Shown here piece after piece: positions 44,971-55,183 of a stretch of 64,000 bases of DNA. This DNA is from Locusta migratoria (Eukaryota > Arthropoda > Insecta > Orthoptera > Acrididae): contig CM048750.1 of assembly GCA_026315105.1 (NCBI GenBank), forward strand, positions 399,093,002 through 399,157,001, given 5' to 3'. The stretch's first letter is position 1, and each line of letters opens with the position of its first letter. The notes beneath the pieces were generated by a model. That model worked only from the letters and a program-made list of their open reading frames with translations. It made no database searches and was not told the DNA's origin. A program made the position numbers and the translations under genes.

Positions 44971-45016
<46 letters not shown>

Positions 45017-46862
45017 CAAGCTTTCGCAACCCAGTTGCTTCTTCAGGCAGAAGGGAAGGAGAGGGAAAAGGAAATGATGAGGGTTTTAAGGAAGGGGGTA
45101 AGGAGCCATTCCAATCCCGGGAGAGGAAAGACTTACCTTGGGGGAAGAAAAGGAAGGTAAACAAATACACACACATCCATACATTTACACAGACGCAAAC
45201 ACACCTAGGCACACATACTATAGAAACCAAAGAGGTTAAGAAGTTAGAGATGCCACTAGAGGCAGAGGCTCTGACCAGAGAACCGATGTTAAGATGTTAA
45301 AGATGGCTGGTGGGAATTCAAATTTAGCGGAGGTTAAGACCAGGTGGGCAACGGGAAGAGAGAATATGCTGAAGGGCTAGTTCCCATCTCTGGAGTTATG
45401 AAGGATTGGTGTCGGTGGGAAGTATCCAGATAACCCGGATGGTGTAGCACTGTGCCAAGATGTGCTGGCCGTGCACCAAGGTGTATTTAGCCACAGGGTG
45501 ATCCTCATTACCAACAAACACTGTCTGCTGTGACCGTTCATGCAAATGGACAGTTTGTTGCTGGTCATTCCCACATAGAACGCTTCACAGTGCAGGCATG
45601 TCAGTTAGTAGATCACGTAGGTACTATCTCAAGTGGCTCTGCCTTTGATCGTGAATGCCTTCCGGGTTACGGCACTGGAGTAAGTGGTGGTGGAAGGGTG
45701 CATAGGGCAGGTTTTACAACGGGGACAGTTACAAGGGTATCATCGAGGAAAGTGGCATGGGATTTGGAATAGGACAAGGTGAATTTGATGGGACCAGAGG
45801 AGATGAGGTTGAAGAGGAAATTCTGGACTTCTTCTTCACTGTGTGTCCAGATCATGATGGTGTCATCAAAGAATCTATACCAAACTTTGGGTTGACAGGC
45901 TTGGGTATCCAGGAGGGCTTCCTCTAAGCGTCCTATGAATAAGTTTGCGTATGAGGGGGCCATCCTGGTTCTTATGGCTGTTCCCTTTAGTTGTTGGTAT
46001 GTCTGGCTCTCAAAAGTGAAGAAGTTGTGGGTTAGGATGAAGCTGGCTTGGGTATTAAGGAAAGAGGTTTTAGGTAGGGAAGTGGGTCGTCGGCGTGAAA
46101 GGCAATACTCCATCGCAGCAAGGCCCTGGGCATGTGGGATATTTGTGTATAAGGAAGTGGCAACAATGGTTACAAGGATGGTTTCTGGACTTAACAGGCT
46201 GGGTAAGGATTTCAGGCGATCGAGGAAGTGGTTCGTGTCTTTGATGAAGGATGGGAGACTGCACATGATGGGTTGAAGGTGTTGGTCTATGTAGGCAGAG
46301 ATTCGTTCTGTAGCTGCTTGGTTACCGGCCACAATGGGGCGGCCAGGATGATCGGTTTTGTGAATCTTGGGAAGTAGGTAGAAGGTGGGGGTGCAGGGTG
46401 TCGGTGTGGTCATGAGGTTAATGGAGTTCGGTGAAAGGTTTTGTGGGGGGCCTAAGGTATTGAGGATTCCTTGAAGCTCTGCCTGGACATCAGGGATGCA
46501 ATTGCCATGAAAGACTTTACATGTGGTACTGTTTGAAAGCTGACGCAGTCCCTCATCCACATACTCCCGCCGATCAAGTACCACGGTCGTGGATCCCTTG
46601 TCGGCTGGGAGAATGACGATGGAATGGTTAGCTTCAGATCACGGATAGCTCAGGATTCAGCTGCGGTAATGTTGGGAGTAGGATTAAGGTTTCTCAGGAA
46701 AGACTGAGAGGCAAGGTGGGAAGTAAGGAATTCCTGGAAGGTTTGAAGAGGGTGGTTTTGAGGAAGAGCAGGTGGGTCTCACTGTGACGAGGACGGACCT
46801 GTTCTAGGCAGGGTTCAATTTGAATGATGTCTTGGGGAGCTGGGTCATTAGGAGTAGGATTA
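44890..46862 (-). mobile_element. Penelope-like element, large 3' part
   Basis: On the minus strand it covers the N-terminal region (QDIIQIEPCLEQVRPRHSET near 46810), the RT, a deleted linker, the GIY-YIG remnant and the tail with a (TG)n tract (44971-45012 read as AC). It meets a forward piece of the same element at about 46863. Confidence 0.88.
45667..46584 (-). pseudogene. Penelope reverse transcriptase
   Basis: 305 codons are open. The N-terminal region has VLDRREYVDEGLRQL, FYLLPKIHKTDHPGRPIVAG, RT motif A as LVTIVATSLYTNIPHAQG where LVTIDVTSLYTNIPH is expected (the catalytic Asp is lost), then QLKGTAIRTRMAPSYANLF (motif B) and RFFDDTIMIW (motif C, double Asp kept). After SHATFLDD a deletion joins it to linker sequence in a new frame. 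The GIY-YIG part (45377-45574) is separate and frameshifted. Inactive. Confidence 0.88.
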
Positions 46863-47063
46863 TTTTTCTAGAAATCCCCAAACCCCCTTACCTACCTTCT
46901 GGCTCCTACCCTTGTAACCGCCCCCGTTGTAAAACCTGCCCTATGCATCCTTCCACCACCACTTACTCCAGTCCTGTAACCTGGAAGGTGTACACGATCA
47001 AAGGCAGAGCCACTTGCGATAGTACCCATGTGATCCACCAACTGACATGCCTGCACTGTGAAG
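46863..47063 (+). mobile_element. Penelope-like element, inverted forward piece
   Basis: Plus-strand text PSGSYPCNRPRCKTCPMHPS and YTIKGRATCDSTHVIHQL is the linker and GIY-YIG start of the same family as the minus-strand copy, in the opposite orientation. It ends at about 47063, where it breaks into unrelated sequence. Confidence 0.83.
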
Positions 47064-47179
47064 AACTGAATGAACAACGAAGATTTTATTGATAAACTCG
47101 TTACAAAACTCCTACTTAAAGCAGGAGGTTTACCACAGGAAGTTAAGAAGCGATTGCACTAGAACACAAAGTCAGGCAC

Positions 47180-47430
47180 AGAGGTCTTGGAGTAAAGTAC
47201 AAGACTGGACGCCGCACGGTTGTGGGTTCGAAACCCAGTCGGATCTCGGATATTTCCAGTCTGTGTTGTAACCCATCCTACACCTCTCAACGATGTGAGG
47301 AGTCGCTAAAAACGACACATGGTTCGGATTCCACGTTAAGCCGTAGGTCCCCTTTCCCCAGTTGAATAACTGGGGTAGGCTAGGGACATGCAAGTCGCCA
47401 AAGTGGCTTCCGAGTGAAAGATTTGCAACA
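47180..47430 (+). mobile_element. SINE (probable family 2 relative)
   Basis: tRNA-like head with GTTGTGGGTTCGAAACCC (good B box, 47219-47236). Body has CATGGTTCGGATTCCACGTT and AAGCCGTAGGTCCCCTTTCC, which match CTGTAATTCGGAACCCACGTTAAACTGTAGGTCCCCC in the 18333-18640 copy. The 3' end differs, with an (AC)n run at 47443-47477. Confidence 0.65.
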
Positions 47431-47440
47431 GGCCACTGAA

Positions 47441-47482
<42 letters not shown>

Positions 47483-48842
47483 GAACTCAAGTCGGGCAAC
47501 TGACGCCATATTGCTCAACTTGCTTGGCTAAAAGTAATCGCCTCAACCACTAGGTGGCTTCCCACACTAGATGCTGGTGTGCTGGTGCTGTTCAGCGGAA
47601 TTTCTGGTTCCTAACTTGATGGTCATATCAGGAACATGGTCATAATGTGGAAACTAATCTTAATTACAAAACGCACACTTTACATATATCACGCCATTTT
47701 TCCACATTGTCCCCACAGCAATTTGACTTTTGACTCATTGCATTACACTTGAGATGCCCCTGTGGTACGAATTCTCGATAAATTCCTTGATGAGACTGAC
47801 CGCCTGTGTGAGAACCTTTGTGTGGCCACCATCCATTCCATGTCACTCTGTCTGCGGCAGCCTGCCGTGTTGCTGGTGTTCTCGGCAGCGACCTTCGACA
47901 GTCCACTCAGTCTGGTCTGTGTCAGTCCTGCATTCTATGTCATAGGGCTGAAAAGAATTCAGTTCTCGGTTTCTAAAGTCATTGGGTTCGAGGAAAATCA
48001 GTAGTACAACTGACCTGATTACCACACAGCTTCGGCACATGTCCTCGAGTATATTGTCTTGGATTATGGCATCGTAGAACTGGGAAAAAACCAAATAAGG
48101 CAAGTGGTGATCTTGGATCACCAAATGATAAGACAAATGATATGCCTACAATGCAGAACCATTCAACTAAGTTAAACAACCTACAGGTTTAATATCTGCC
48201 GTTTTGCTATTACACATACCCTGGCTAGTTTGAATTTCCCATCTCGTTTTTAATTTGCCTTCATTTCATACATATGGCAGTTGGCCTAAAACCTTACACC
48301 ACTGGGGCAGGAATCAGGCAGCAGTACGGCAATTCATACTGCGAGGGGGCATAACAGTGCAGATGGGGATCTGACATACGTAACGCTTCTTGAAGTCATT
48401 GGAAGGCAAACACAATGTACCTGTTAGAAGCCAGCTGAGAGCGAATATATCTACGGTTATGTTATGCAGTTTGTCCTTGAGCTGGGAGTGCTTTTCTCAG
48501 GTAGTATATTAGTTACTGGTGCAACTATTTAACTGGCAAACGTTTTGCATATTATAAAGTACTTCGATATTTGATTCCCATCCCACAAATGCTATTTGCA
48601 ACTGCAATGTCGGAACTAGTCCCCAGTAACCACATGAGTCGTTACGTTGTTTAGAATTGGTTTATGCAGTGTTTAGAAGTGTACATCTTTATTGTCATAC
48701 TTCCCCAAACTCTAGGTGCTACTACTCCTTCTCGTGATAGGACTGCTTACAATTATAGCAGTTATTTTCTGTTTATCAAGAAATACGTATACAAAACATT
48801 TCTACTTATTTTATAGCAGAATGTTTGGTGGTACAATCTTAC
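47431..48842. other. non-coding stretch, possible intron
   Basis: It starts with an (AC)n tract. Open frames at 47664-48136 on both strands are of similar length and have no family motif. If the host gene below is real, this would be its intron downstream of the exon. Confidence 0.4.
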
Positions 48843-49030
48843 CTCCAGTTGTCACCTAATGTATATATTTCACACATATAACCCTTCCACTTATTGTCCA
48901 TAGAAGGATCCACATCTACACTTTGCAGGAGTTTGTCAATATCATTCCTTCGTAATTGTAGCATTTGCTCTCGGATCTGCATATGTTGCTCTTCAATATT
49001 CCTTCCGATCTTGTATATCTGTTTTGTGAC
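48843..49030 (-). CDS. host gene internal exon, function unknown
   Basis: On the minus strand a 188-bp segment is flanked by a strong acceptor (TTCTTGTCTGTACAG, with a pyrimidine-rich lead) and donor (GTAAGATTG). The peptide, in frame from the first base, has VTKQIYKIGRNIEEQHMQIR, RRNDIDKLLQSVDVDPSMD and KGYMCEIYTLGDNW. The first half looks helical and coiled-coil-like, rich in Gln, Glu, Arg and Ile. The exon ends with two bases of a split codon. No family is recognised. It has no transposon motifs and no repeated copy in this window, so it is the best single host-gene candidate. Confidence 0.6.
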
Positions 49031-49139
49031 CTGTACAGACAAGAAGGCCGTATGAAAAGTCACATAAGCATATTAGAAATATCTGAAAGTTCCATCCAAC
49101 TGGGCAATAGGTAACAATGTAATCTGCACCACTCATTTT

Positions 49140-49990
49140 ACAGGAGATTAGAAACTAAAAAGAAACTTTCTAGGAGTGGGACGATGTCTTTCACAACCAA
49201 TGAAAGTGTCATTTTATACAGCGTCATCTAATCCTCTAATGTACAAACTAGGGAGTGATCGAGTAGAGGTAAAGGAACAAAAAAGTCTAGTCATTTTAGG
49301 TTCGGAAATGCTTGGATTTCTTACTAGAGACGATTTATTCAATAATACTTATTACATAGACTTCGGCTTAATATTCGTTCATTTAGATGCCTTATTGCAA
49401 TTATGTTGGGTTAGATTACTTTCCTGATGTGAAGCCTACACCAACTGGGCTCTTCCTGCTTTGACTCCTGACAGGTAGACTATTCTCCTACCTCCTCCTC
49501 TTCCTCTCCACTTGCTCTAACGTCACTAACAGCTAAAACATCTAACCCCACTTGAAGCCTCAGCCAGCTCTACCTTCTTACCAGTGCAATCCCGATTGAT
49601 ATTAATAGCTCCCATCTCATTCCAGGTCGTTTGCCAAGTCATATTCAAGGAGTCCGTGGTCTGTCAATTACAGGTGTGACTCTGTCACCTTCAAAGGTTC
49701 GAGGCTTTTTAGTTTCGAGGCTTTTTGCTCTGATTGTTGCCAGCATGATATTGAAGTACGTGGGAAGCAGGTTGCTAGCCTTACTTGCCCAGGGTTTTAA
49801 CCTAACGGTTTTGGACTATCCAATGGATTTTGTAGTCCTTGCCATCTAAGCACAATGTGTCCGAGATGCCCAACCTTATTCCAAAGTAACTGGTACGCCA
49901 ACTATCAGACCCACTTACTTGGCCACTTGCTCTTGGTTCATTAAATAGGACATGGCTACAGTAACCCACACCATGAACCGCTAACAGAAT
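49140..49990 (-). pseudogene. possible decayed LINE 5' part (endonuclease start)
   Basis: On the minus strand, in more than one frame, there is GLDVLAVSDVRASGEEEEEV, IVYLSGVKAGRAQL and IIAIRHLNERI. These resemble the start of AP-type endonucleases of arthropod LINEs (L-x-x-S-E-x-R ... Y-x-V-x-Y-S-G). Many stops. This is a weak call made from word order only. Confidence 0.35.
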
Positions 49991-50009
49991 AATGGAATAA
50001 ATAAATACT

Positions 50010-50200
50010 GTACTGTATAGTCTATGGGACTTAACTATGGGGTCATCAGTCCCTAAACTTACAAACTACTTATGAAATACTTACGAACTAGGACGGCACA
50101 AATATCCATGCCCGAGGGGGGATTCGAACCCCCGACCATAGTGGCCGTGCAGACCATGACTGGAGCGCCTTAGTCCCCTCGGTCACCGCGGCCGGCTAAG
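50010..50200 (-). mobile_element. SINE (family 1), near full length
   Basis: The short flanks TAAATACT are at 50002-50009 and 50201-50208. On the minus strand GCCGGCCGCGGTGACCGAGG is the A-box region, GGTTCGAATCCCC is an intact B box, and the hairpin AGGGACTGATGACCCC ... AGTCCCATAG is at the 3' end. It lacks the CATTTGAAC tail. Confidence 0.9.
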
Positions 50201-50424
50201 TAAATACTCAGGCAGCTTGTAAACTATATATTTCAGTACACAGAGTGTGTCAAACTTTCCACCCCAAATATCTCTGGAACAAAAATAGACATTGAAAAAC
50301 GACTTTCTCAAACTTATGAAAGTAAGTACTAAGAGACTATCCAAAACGTAAACAAATGTTATTTCCTTTGCATGATCAAAGTTTGAAGACAGTCTGACTC
50401 AGAACCCCTGTCGACTAAGCTAAT

Positions 50425-50626
50425 GTCACAGTGGATTAGCCGTACGCATTGGGGTGCCGAGCTGCGGTGTGCGCGGCCGTTTGCCGTCGGGGTTTGAGTC
50501 CTGCCTCTGGGGCATGGGTGTATGTTGTGTTATCCTTAGGTTAGTTTACCTTAGTTTAAGTAAGCTACGGACTGATGACCGTGCAGTTTGGTGCGATAGA
50601 TTTACAAACATTTGAAAAAAAAAATT
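50425..50626 (+). mobile_element. SINE (family 1, second subfamily) with 10-bp target duplication
   Basis: CTAAGCTAAT is at 50415-50424 and 50627-50636. The head is TACGCATTGGGGTGCCGAG and CGTTTGCCGTCGGGGTTTGA, differing from the other copies, followed by the shared GGGCATGGGTGTATG and CGGACTGATGACCGTGCAGT. The 3' hairpin stem is degraded. It ends ACATTTGAAAAAAAAAA. Confidence 0.9.
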
Positions 50627-51524
50627 CTAAGCTAATAAATTATGGTAGAATAAAAGATGGGGACGAGAATGAAAATTGCTCTTATCACATCACGAGAAAA
50701 GGTGATTCTGTTCTAATCCGAGTCAAAGATCTTGACTTATATGGCAGCTTGAAAAACAAAAGTAAAAAAATCTCGAAGTATCTCACTTCCCTCACTATTT
50801 AACCCAAATTCCCCAGAGCAGTGGTATCTGGACCTGGGATGGAGATCTGGAATAGATATATGTAGTATCATATTGCATTACACGAGAAATGACACGTTAG
50901 TTTGAAATTATGCCATATGCCCAGGCACGAGGGAAGACACAGAGGGCCCATCCCCCTTGAAATGTTGTTTGAACTTAGAGATACAACGGAATTTTTGTGT
51001 TACTAATATAATTTCTTAATAATATTCATTTTCAGTTATGACTGAACGTCAAGTGAAAGGTGTAAATAAGTTATGGAAAAAAGCAGGGAAAGTTTCACGT
51101 ATCCACATGGGGCTCAACTCTTGTAAAACAGAGTACATAGCAAACAGTTTCATAATTTTGTTAAATCTGTATTTGCATAATGATTTCGATGCAGTTGAAA
51201 TCAGATCACCCAGTGAGAGGTTTAAGCTAATTATCTTATTTTGCCTCCAGTGTCAGTGCCACTTTTAACTAAATAATCAAAAAATTAAGTGCAATACTGC
51301 TGAGTCTGGGCTGTTTTATAACAGAAAAAGATAGACTTAAGGATATTTGTTAAAAAATTTGTGAAAGAAAATAGATGCCTTTCACATAGAAAAAATACAT
51401 TAACTGATTTGAGCAGGTTGGGTTACATGGAGTGGAGTAGAGCCACGGCCGGTTTTAGGGCATCACAAGAGCCACAGCTGCTCTTGCCACAGAGATTGAG
51501 GTGGACCCAAAACAGGTAAAACCC
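50627..51524. other. non-coding stretch
   Basis: An ORF at 50575-50802 starts inside the SINE and has no known motif (it includes GDENENCSYHITRKGDSVLI). A second at 51038-51268 has none either. Nothing is supported. Confidence 0.35.
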
Positions 51525-51725
51525 CAATAGCCGTGTGCACTAAGGCGCCCTGCATCTGTGCGGGCGGCCGTTCGCCGTCGGGAGTACGAGTTGTCCCTCG
51601 GTCATGGGTGTTTGTGTTGTCCTTAGCGTAAGTTGTAAGTTACTTTAAATTAGTGTAAGTATTTTGTAAGCCTTGGGACTGATGACCAACATAGTTAAGT
51701 CCCTTAGATTTACAAACATTTTAGC
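51525..51725 (+). mobile_element. SINE (family 1, second subfamily)
   Basis: Head CCGTGTGCACTAAGGCGCCC and GGGCGGCCGTTCGCCGTCGG as in 50425-50626. Body GTCATGGGTGTTTGTGTTG, then the clear hairpin TTGGGACTGATGACCAAC ... GTTAAGTCCCTTAG. It ends ACAAACATTTTAG. Flanking duplication not found. Confidence 0.85.
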
Positions 51726-51959
51726 ATTGGATCCCAAATGTGATGGTGCCTCGAAGACAATGGAGATCACAGATTGATAGTGCCCCCAAATTTACTGCAG
51801 ACTATAGTTCACTTTACATTAAAAACTGTCTGTTTATTTGCTCTTCTAGAATGTGAATAGGCAGCCTTCACATTGGTCCTGCTGCTGAGGGCATCAGAAT
51901 TGTTGATCCTACACCTCCTTAAACAAGACAGCTTTAACAAATACTGCGACAATCGTTCT

Positions 51960-52732
51960 CCGAGTGATCCAGCGACAAAACATCTGCAATATGGCATCCT
52001 TCTACGGGGTCATTCTCTAGGGCCAAAAAAATTTTCATCTGGCAAAAAAAGTTATCAGATCTATTTCTGGAGTAACAAACTCTAAAACTTCCTGCAGACC
52101 ACTTTTAAAAGAATTAAAAATATTGACAGTCCCATCACTCTTTATATGTCATTGCCTCCTAAAGATTAAAGAAAACTTAAATAATTACACCTTATGGGAA
52201 GCTATACACCAATATAAAACTAGGCAGATGAAGATAGATATGCCCACAGCTAGCTTAAAGAAAACACAGACTAGCTATAACTATCTGGGCATAAAATTAT
52301 TTAATACTTTACCTGTTCAAGCACATCATGTCTCACTTAATACCTTTAAAATAAAGACTGAAAAATGGCTGAAAGAAAAGGCATTCTACAACATTTCTGA
52401 ATTTCAAAACAGTTCAAAGGATGATTTGATGTACTAAACAACCCACAAACTATTTTGTATTTACCACAGTATGTTCACAAATAATTTGGTAATTTAGGAT
52501 ACTATCTTTTATGTGCTGTAAAACTAATAAATCTACTTGTAATCTTAAAGCAAATGTGATAGATGTAAATGGCAGTATTATAATGTTCTATACATTACTT
52601 ATATCAATATGTCATATATCAATGTAAAAATCTGTATAATAATGTATTATATATTACATATGTATATATGGAACATGCCTTATGCAGCCTAAAGCTGTCG
52701 CACGGGCAAATAAATAAATAAATAAAAACAGA
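51960..52732 (+). mobile_element. LINE 3' end with (AATA)n tail
   Basis: Protein pieces WQKKVIRSISGVTNSKTSCR, PLLKELKILTVPSLFICHCL, YNYLGIKLFNTLPVQAHHV and EKWLKEKAFYNISEF are the C-terminal words of a jockey-like or L2/Daphne-like LINE ORF2. The C-terminal part (52123-52437) is open. The 3' UTR reaches ATAAATAAATAAATAAA at 52708-52726. 5'-truncated. Confidence 0.8.
52123..52437 (+). pseudogene. LINE ORF2 C-terminal end
   Basis: 104 codons are open with TVPSLFICHCLLKIKENLN and a stop at 52435-52437. No catalytic part of the RT is included. Upstream the frame is broken near 52080 and 52010. Confidence 0.75.
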
Positions 52733-52739
52733 TTTGTAT

Positions 52740-53877
52740 TTCCCTGCCAGAATGCTACACCGAGTGTGATATACGGTTAAAGATCAAAAGGTAGCCCTAA
52801 CTTTCGGTGGCAGCTCTTAGTCGTTGTAATATCTGTCAGTATATTGTTGTACATCACAAAATCGCCACATCATTCTTTGCTGTTAAATTTGAGGCTTAAA
52901 GATAGACATAATGATAGCTATGTCTGCTATTATTGGGACGATGGCTCTGCCGAACCACCGGTGGAGCAGAGGCGTGCGAGAGCCGGCAGTGGAGCCGCCT
53001 GCACGGGAATGGGCTCTGCGAGCAAGCAGGATGACAGCGCTAGGTAGGGGCCAGCCAACGAAAGAGATTAGCGTGGGACCCACAACACCAGACTACAGAC
53101 AAAGGCGAGCAAGAAAACGACAGGACCGCATAACCGAGCAACGCGTGACATGATGTGACGCTCGCAGTGTAAGCGGGAGCACAGGAGTGCCTGGTGGTGT
53201 GCAGAGCATCTTCCTGAACAGTGGCCGCCAGGTGGTGGCGTCGAGTTCAAGAGAGCCGAGTGTGCGAATGCCAGGCCCCCTGTTAGGAGTCCAGGCCCGT
53301 GGCTTCCATCACAGAGTAACTATACAGAGAGGAAACCCACTGTCCTACGGTCTACACGTAGTTCCATAAGATGCCAGCAGATGTCAGGTGGTTCCCTAGC
53401 TTAGTACCGGTAGACACACTAGAGGCGCTTCTGAGGGTGCCTCTCGCACATCAGAGGGTAGCATGGACGGGAGGCTGAGGGGAGGACTCGTGCCACCTGC
53501 CACGAGGCCACAGATGTGTCCGGTGTGCCGGCGTTTGAGGGGAATTGGTGGTGGGGACAGCCGCTACCTGTCGCCTCTTCTGACCAGTTTTAAAGGGCTG
53601 TTTCTGACTTCAGTGGGACATCTTACAGAACAGCTTAAAAAAAGCCCACCCCACACCCCTGCACGTGTGACCGGGTCCTTAAGGACGTTTCCCATCTGTA
53701 TATTTTTGTCTGTGCTTCTGGTTGGTCCAAGATACCAGTCTTCCCCCTCCTCCCAGACTCTTACAGGAAGAAATGTCCTGAGCGATGCCACGATGGTCAG
53801 AAAAAGGAGATGGCTGAAGAGTCAGATCCTTCAGTGGTCGTTGTGGGGGAGGGGAGGTCTTCTGTGGTTTCCATTGT
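52740..53877 (-). mobile_element. GC-rich remainder of the Gypsy element (3' part, possible LTR)
   Basis: This GC-rich stretch lies on the 3' side of the Gypsy pol remnant (minus strand) and is separated from it by the mariner. ORFs on both strands (53463-53879 plus, 53564-53906 minus) have no clear motif. It most likely holds the pol C-terminal tail and a decayed LTR, but LTR borders could not be found. A separate host or element origin is possible. Confidence 0.35.
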
Positions 53878-55183
53878 AGGGGGAATTTAGAAAAGTAAAG
53901 ATACAATGTCTCACATTTACTAAATAGAACATTTATTTAGAAAACTTCAGTTACTTCTTATTAACTGGATTATTTGTTGTTTTTCGACATAATCAAACCC
54001 GTTAATCAAACATTTGTTAAGTCAGTGCACAAGCTTTTGTATCCCACAGTCATAAAGGTTGCCGTCTGTTGTCGGAACCACATTTCAACTTCATCTTTGA
54101 TCTCTTCATTGTCGTGGAATGATTTTCCACCAAGATGTGACTTCAGGTAACGGAAGTCGGTGGGCGCAAGGTCCAAGCTGTATGGCAGATGGTCCAATAC
54201 GTCCCATTTGAATTGTTTGAGTACTACCTTGGTTACGAGCGCTGTGTGAGGCCGAGCATTGTCACGAAGCAAGCGGACTCCATTTTTCAGCATTTCCCTG
54301 CGTTTGTTTTGAATTGCCCTTCTAAGACGTTTCATAGTCTGACAATATGCAGTAGCATTAATTGCCGTTCCAGGGGGCATAAATTCCAACAGAAAAATGC
54401 CTTTTCTGTCCGAAAAAACAGAAGCCATGATTTTCTTCGCTGAAATCGACATTTTTCATTTCTTGGCTTTTGGTGAATTCGAATGGCGCCATTGCATTGA
54501 TCGTTGCTTGGATTCAGGTGTACGGTGATAACACACGTCTCGTCACCTGTCACAATGTGATCAAGGAACTCATCACCTCCTTGTGAGAAAGTCCAGTGCA
54601 AAGTCCATCCTATTCTTTTTGTGTTCTTCCGTTAACATTTTTGAAACCCAGTGCGCACACAATTTCCTGTACCCTGACCAGACAGTCACAATGTCATAAA
54701 GAGTTCTCATTGACACGTCCGGTATGATCTGATGCAATTGTTTCAATTTGAGACGTCTATTCGCACGAATTGCTTCCTCCGTTCTTTGAAGAAGGGCATC
54801 AGAGAACGCACATGACTGACCTGTTCTTTGTTCGTCATGAACATCGGTTCTATCTTCAGAGAAATGACGACACCATTTCTTTACTTTTGTCGATTCATAA
54901 TGTTCCCATAAACAGAAACAATTTCTTTGTGAATATGCGCTGGTAGCTGACCTTTTGCATGAAGAAACCGTATGACAGAGCGCACTTCGCATTTGGCGGG
55001 ATTCTGAATCGGCGCAGCCATTTTAAACACGACCTACTCCAACCAGAAGCAACGTTCAACCGCCGAACGATCGCGAGGAGGAAGCTAACGGTTCAAGGTT
55101 AACACCAGTGTTGCCAACTTGCTCTCCAAATCTCTTCTGTTCCTCTGGTGTACGAAGTATCCTTACTTTCCGAAATACCCTCG
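53878..55183 (-). mobile_element. mariner-like transposon, full length
   Basis: The ends are inverted: CGAGGGTATTTCGGAAAG on the minus strand at 55183 and AGGGGGAATTTAGAAAAG at 53878 match at 21 of 27 bases. TA dinucleotides lie at the borders (53877-53878 and 55184-55185). The length, 1.3 kb, is the usual one. It landed at the 3' end of the Gypsy pol remnant. Each end has decayed a little and the transposase is broken. Confidence 0.85.
54006..55021 (-). pseudogene. mariner transposase, broken
   Basis: The ATG at 55021 starts MAAPIQNPAKCEVRSVIRFL. The helix-turn-helix region has WCRHFSEDRTDVHDEQRTG and LHQIIPDVSMRTLYDIV. The catalytic words IVTGDET, LRDNARPHTAL and LDLAPTDFRYLKSHLGGKSF are all present, so the three Asp of the D,D34D triad are visible, but in different frames. 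Frameshifts are near 54893 and 54570, and stops lie around 54460-54570. Inactive. Confidence 0.9.

Noticed and set aside
45377..45574. Intact GIY-YIG gene in the 44.9-kb Penelope element
   Set aside because: Only the first words (GMTSNKLSICMNGH) are in frame, then the frame shifts and the catalytic downstream part is lost.
49631..49849. ORF of 72 codons, hydrophobic
   Set aside because: No family likeness, and the opposite strand reads better as a decayed LINE endonuclease region.
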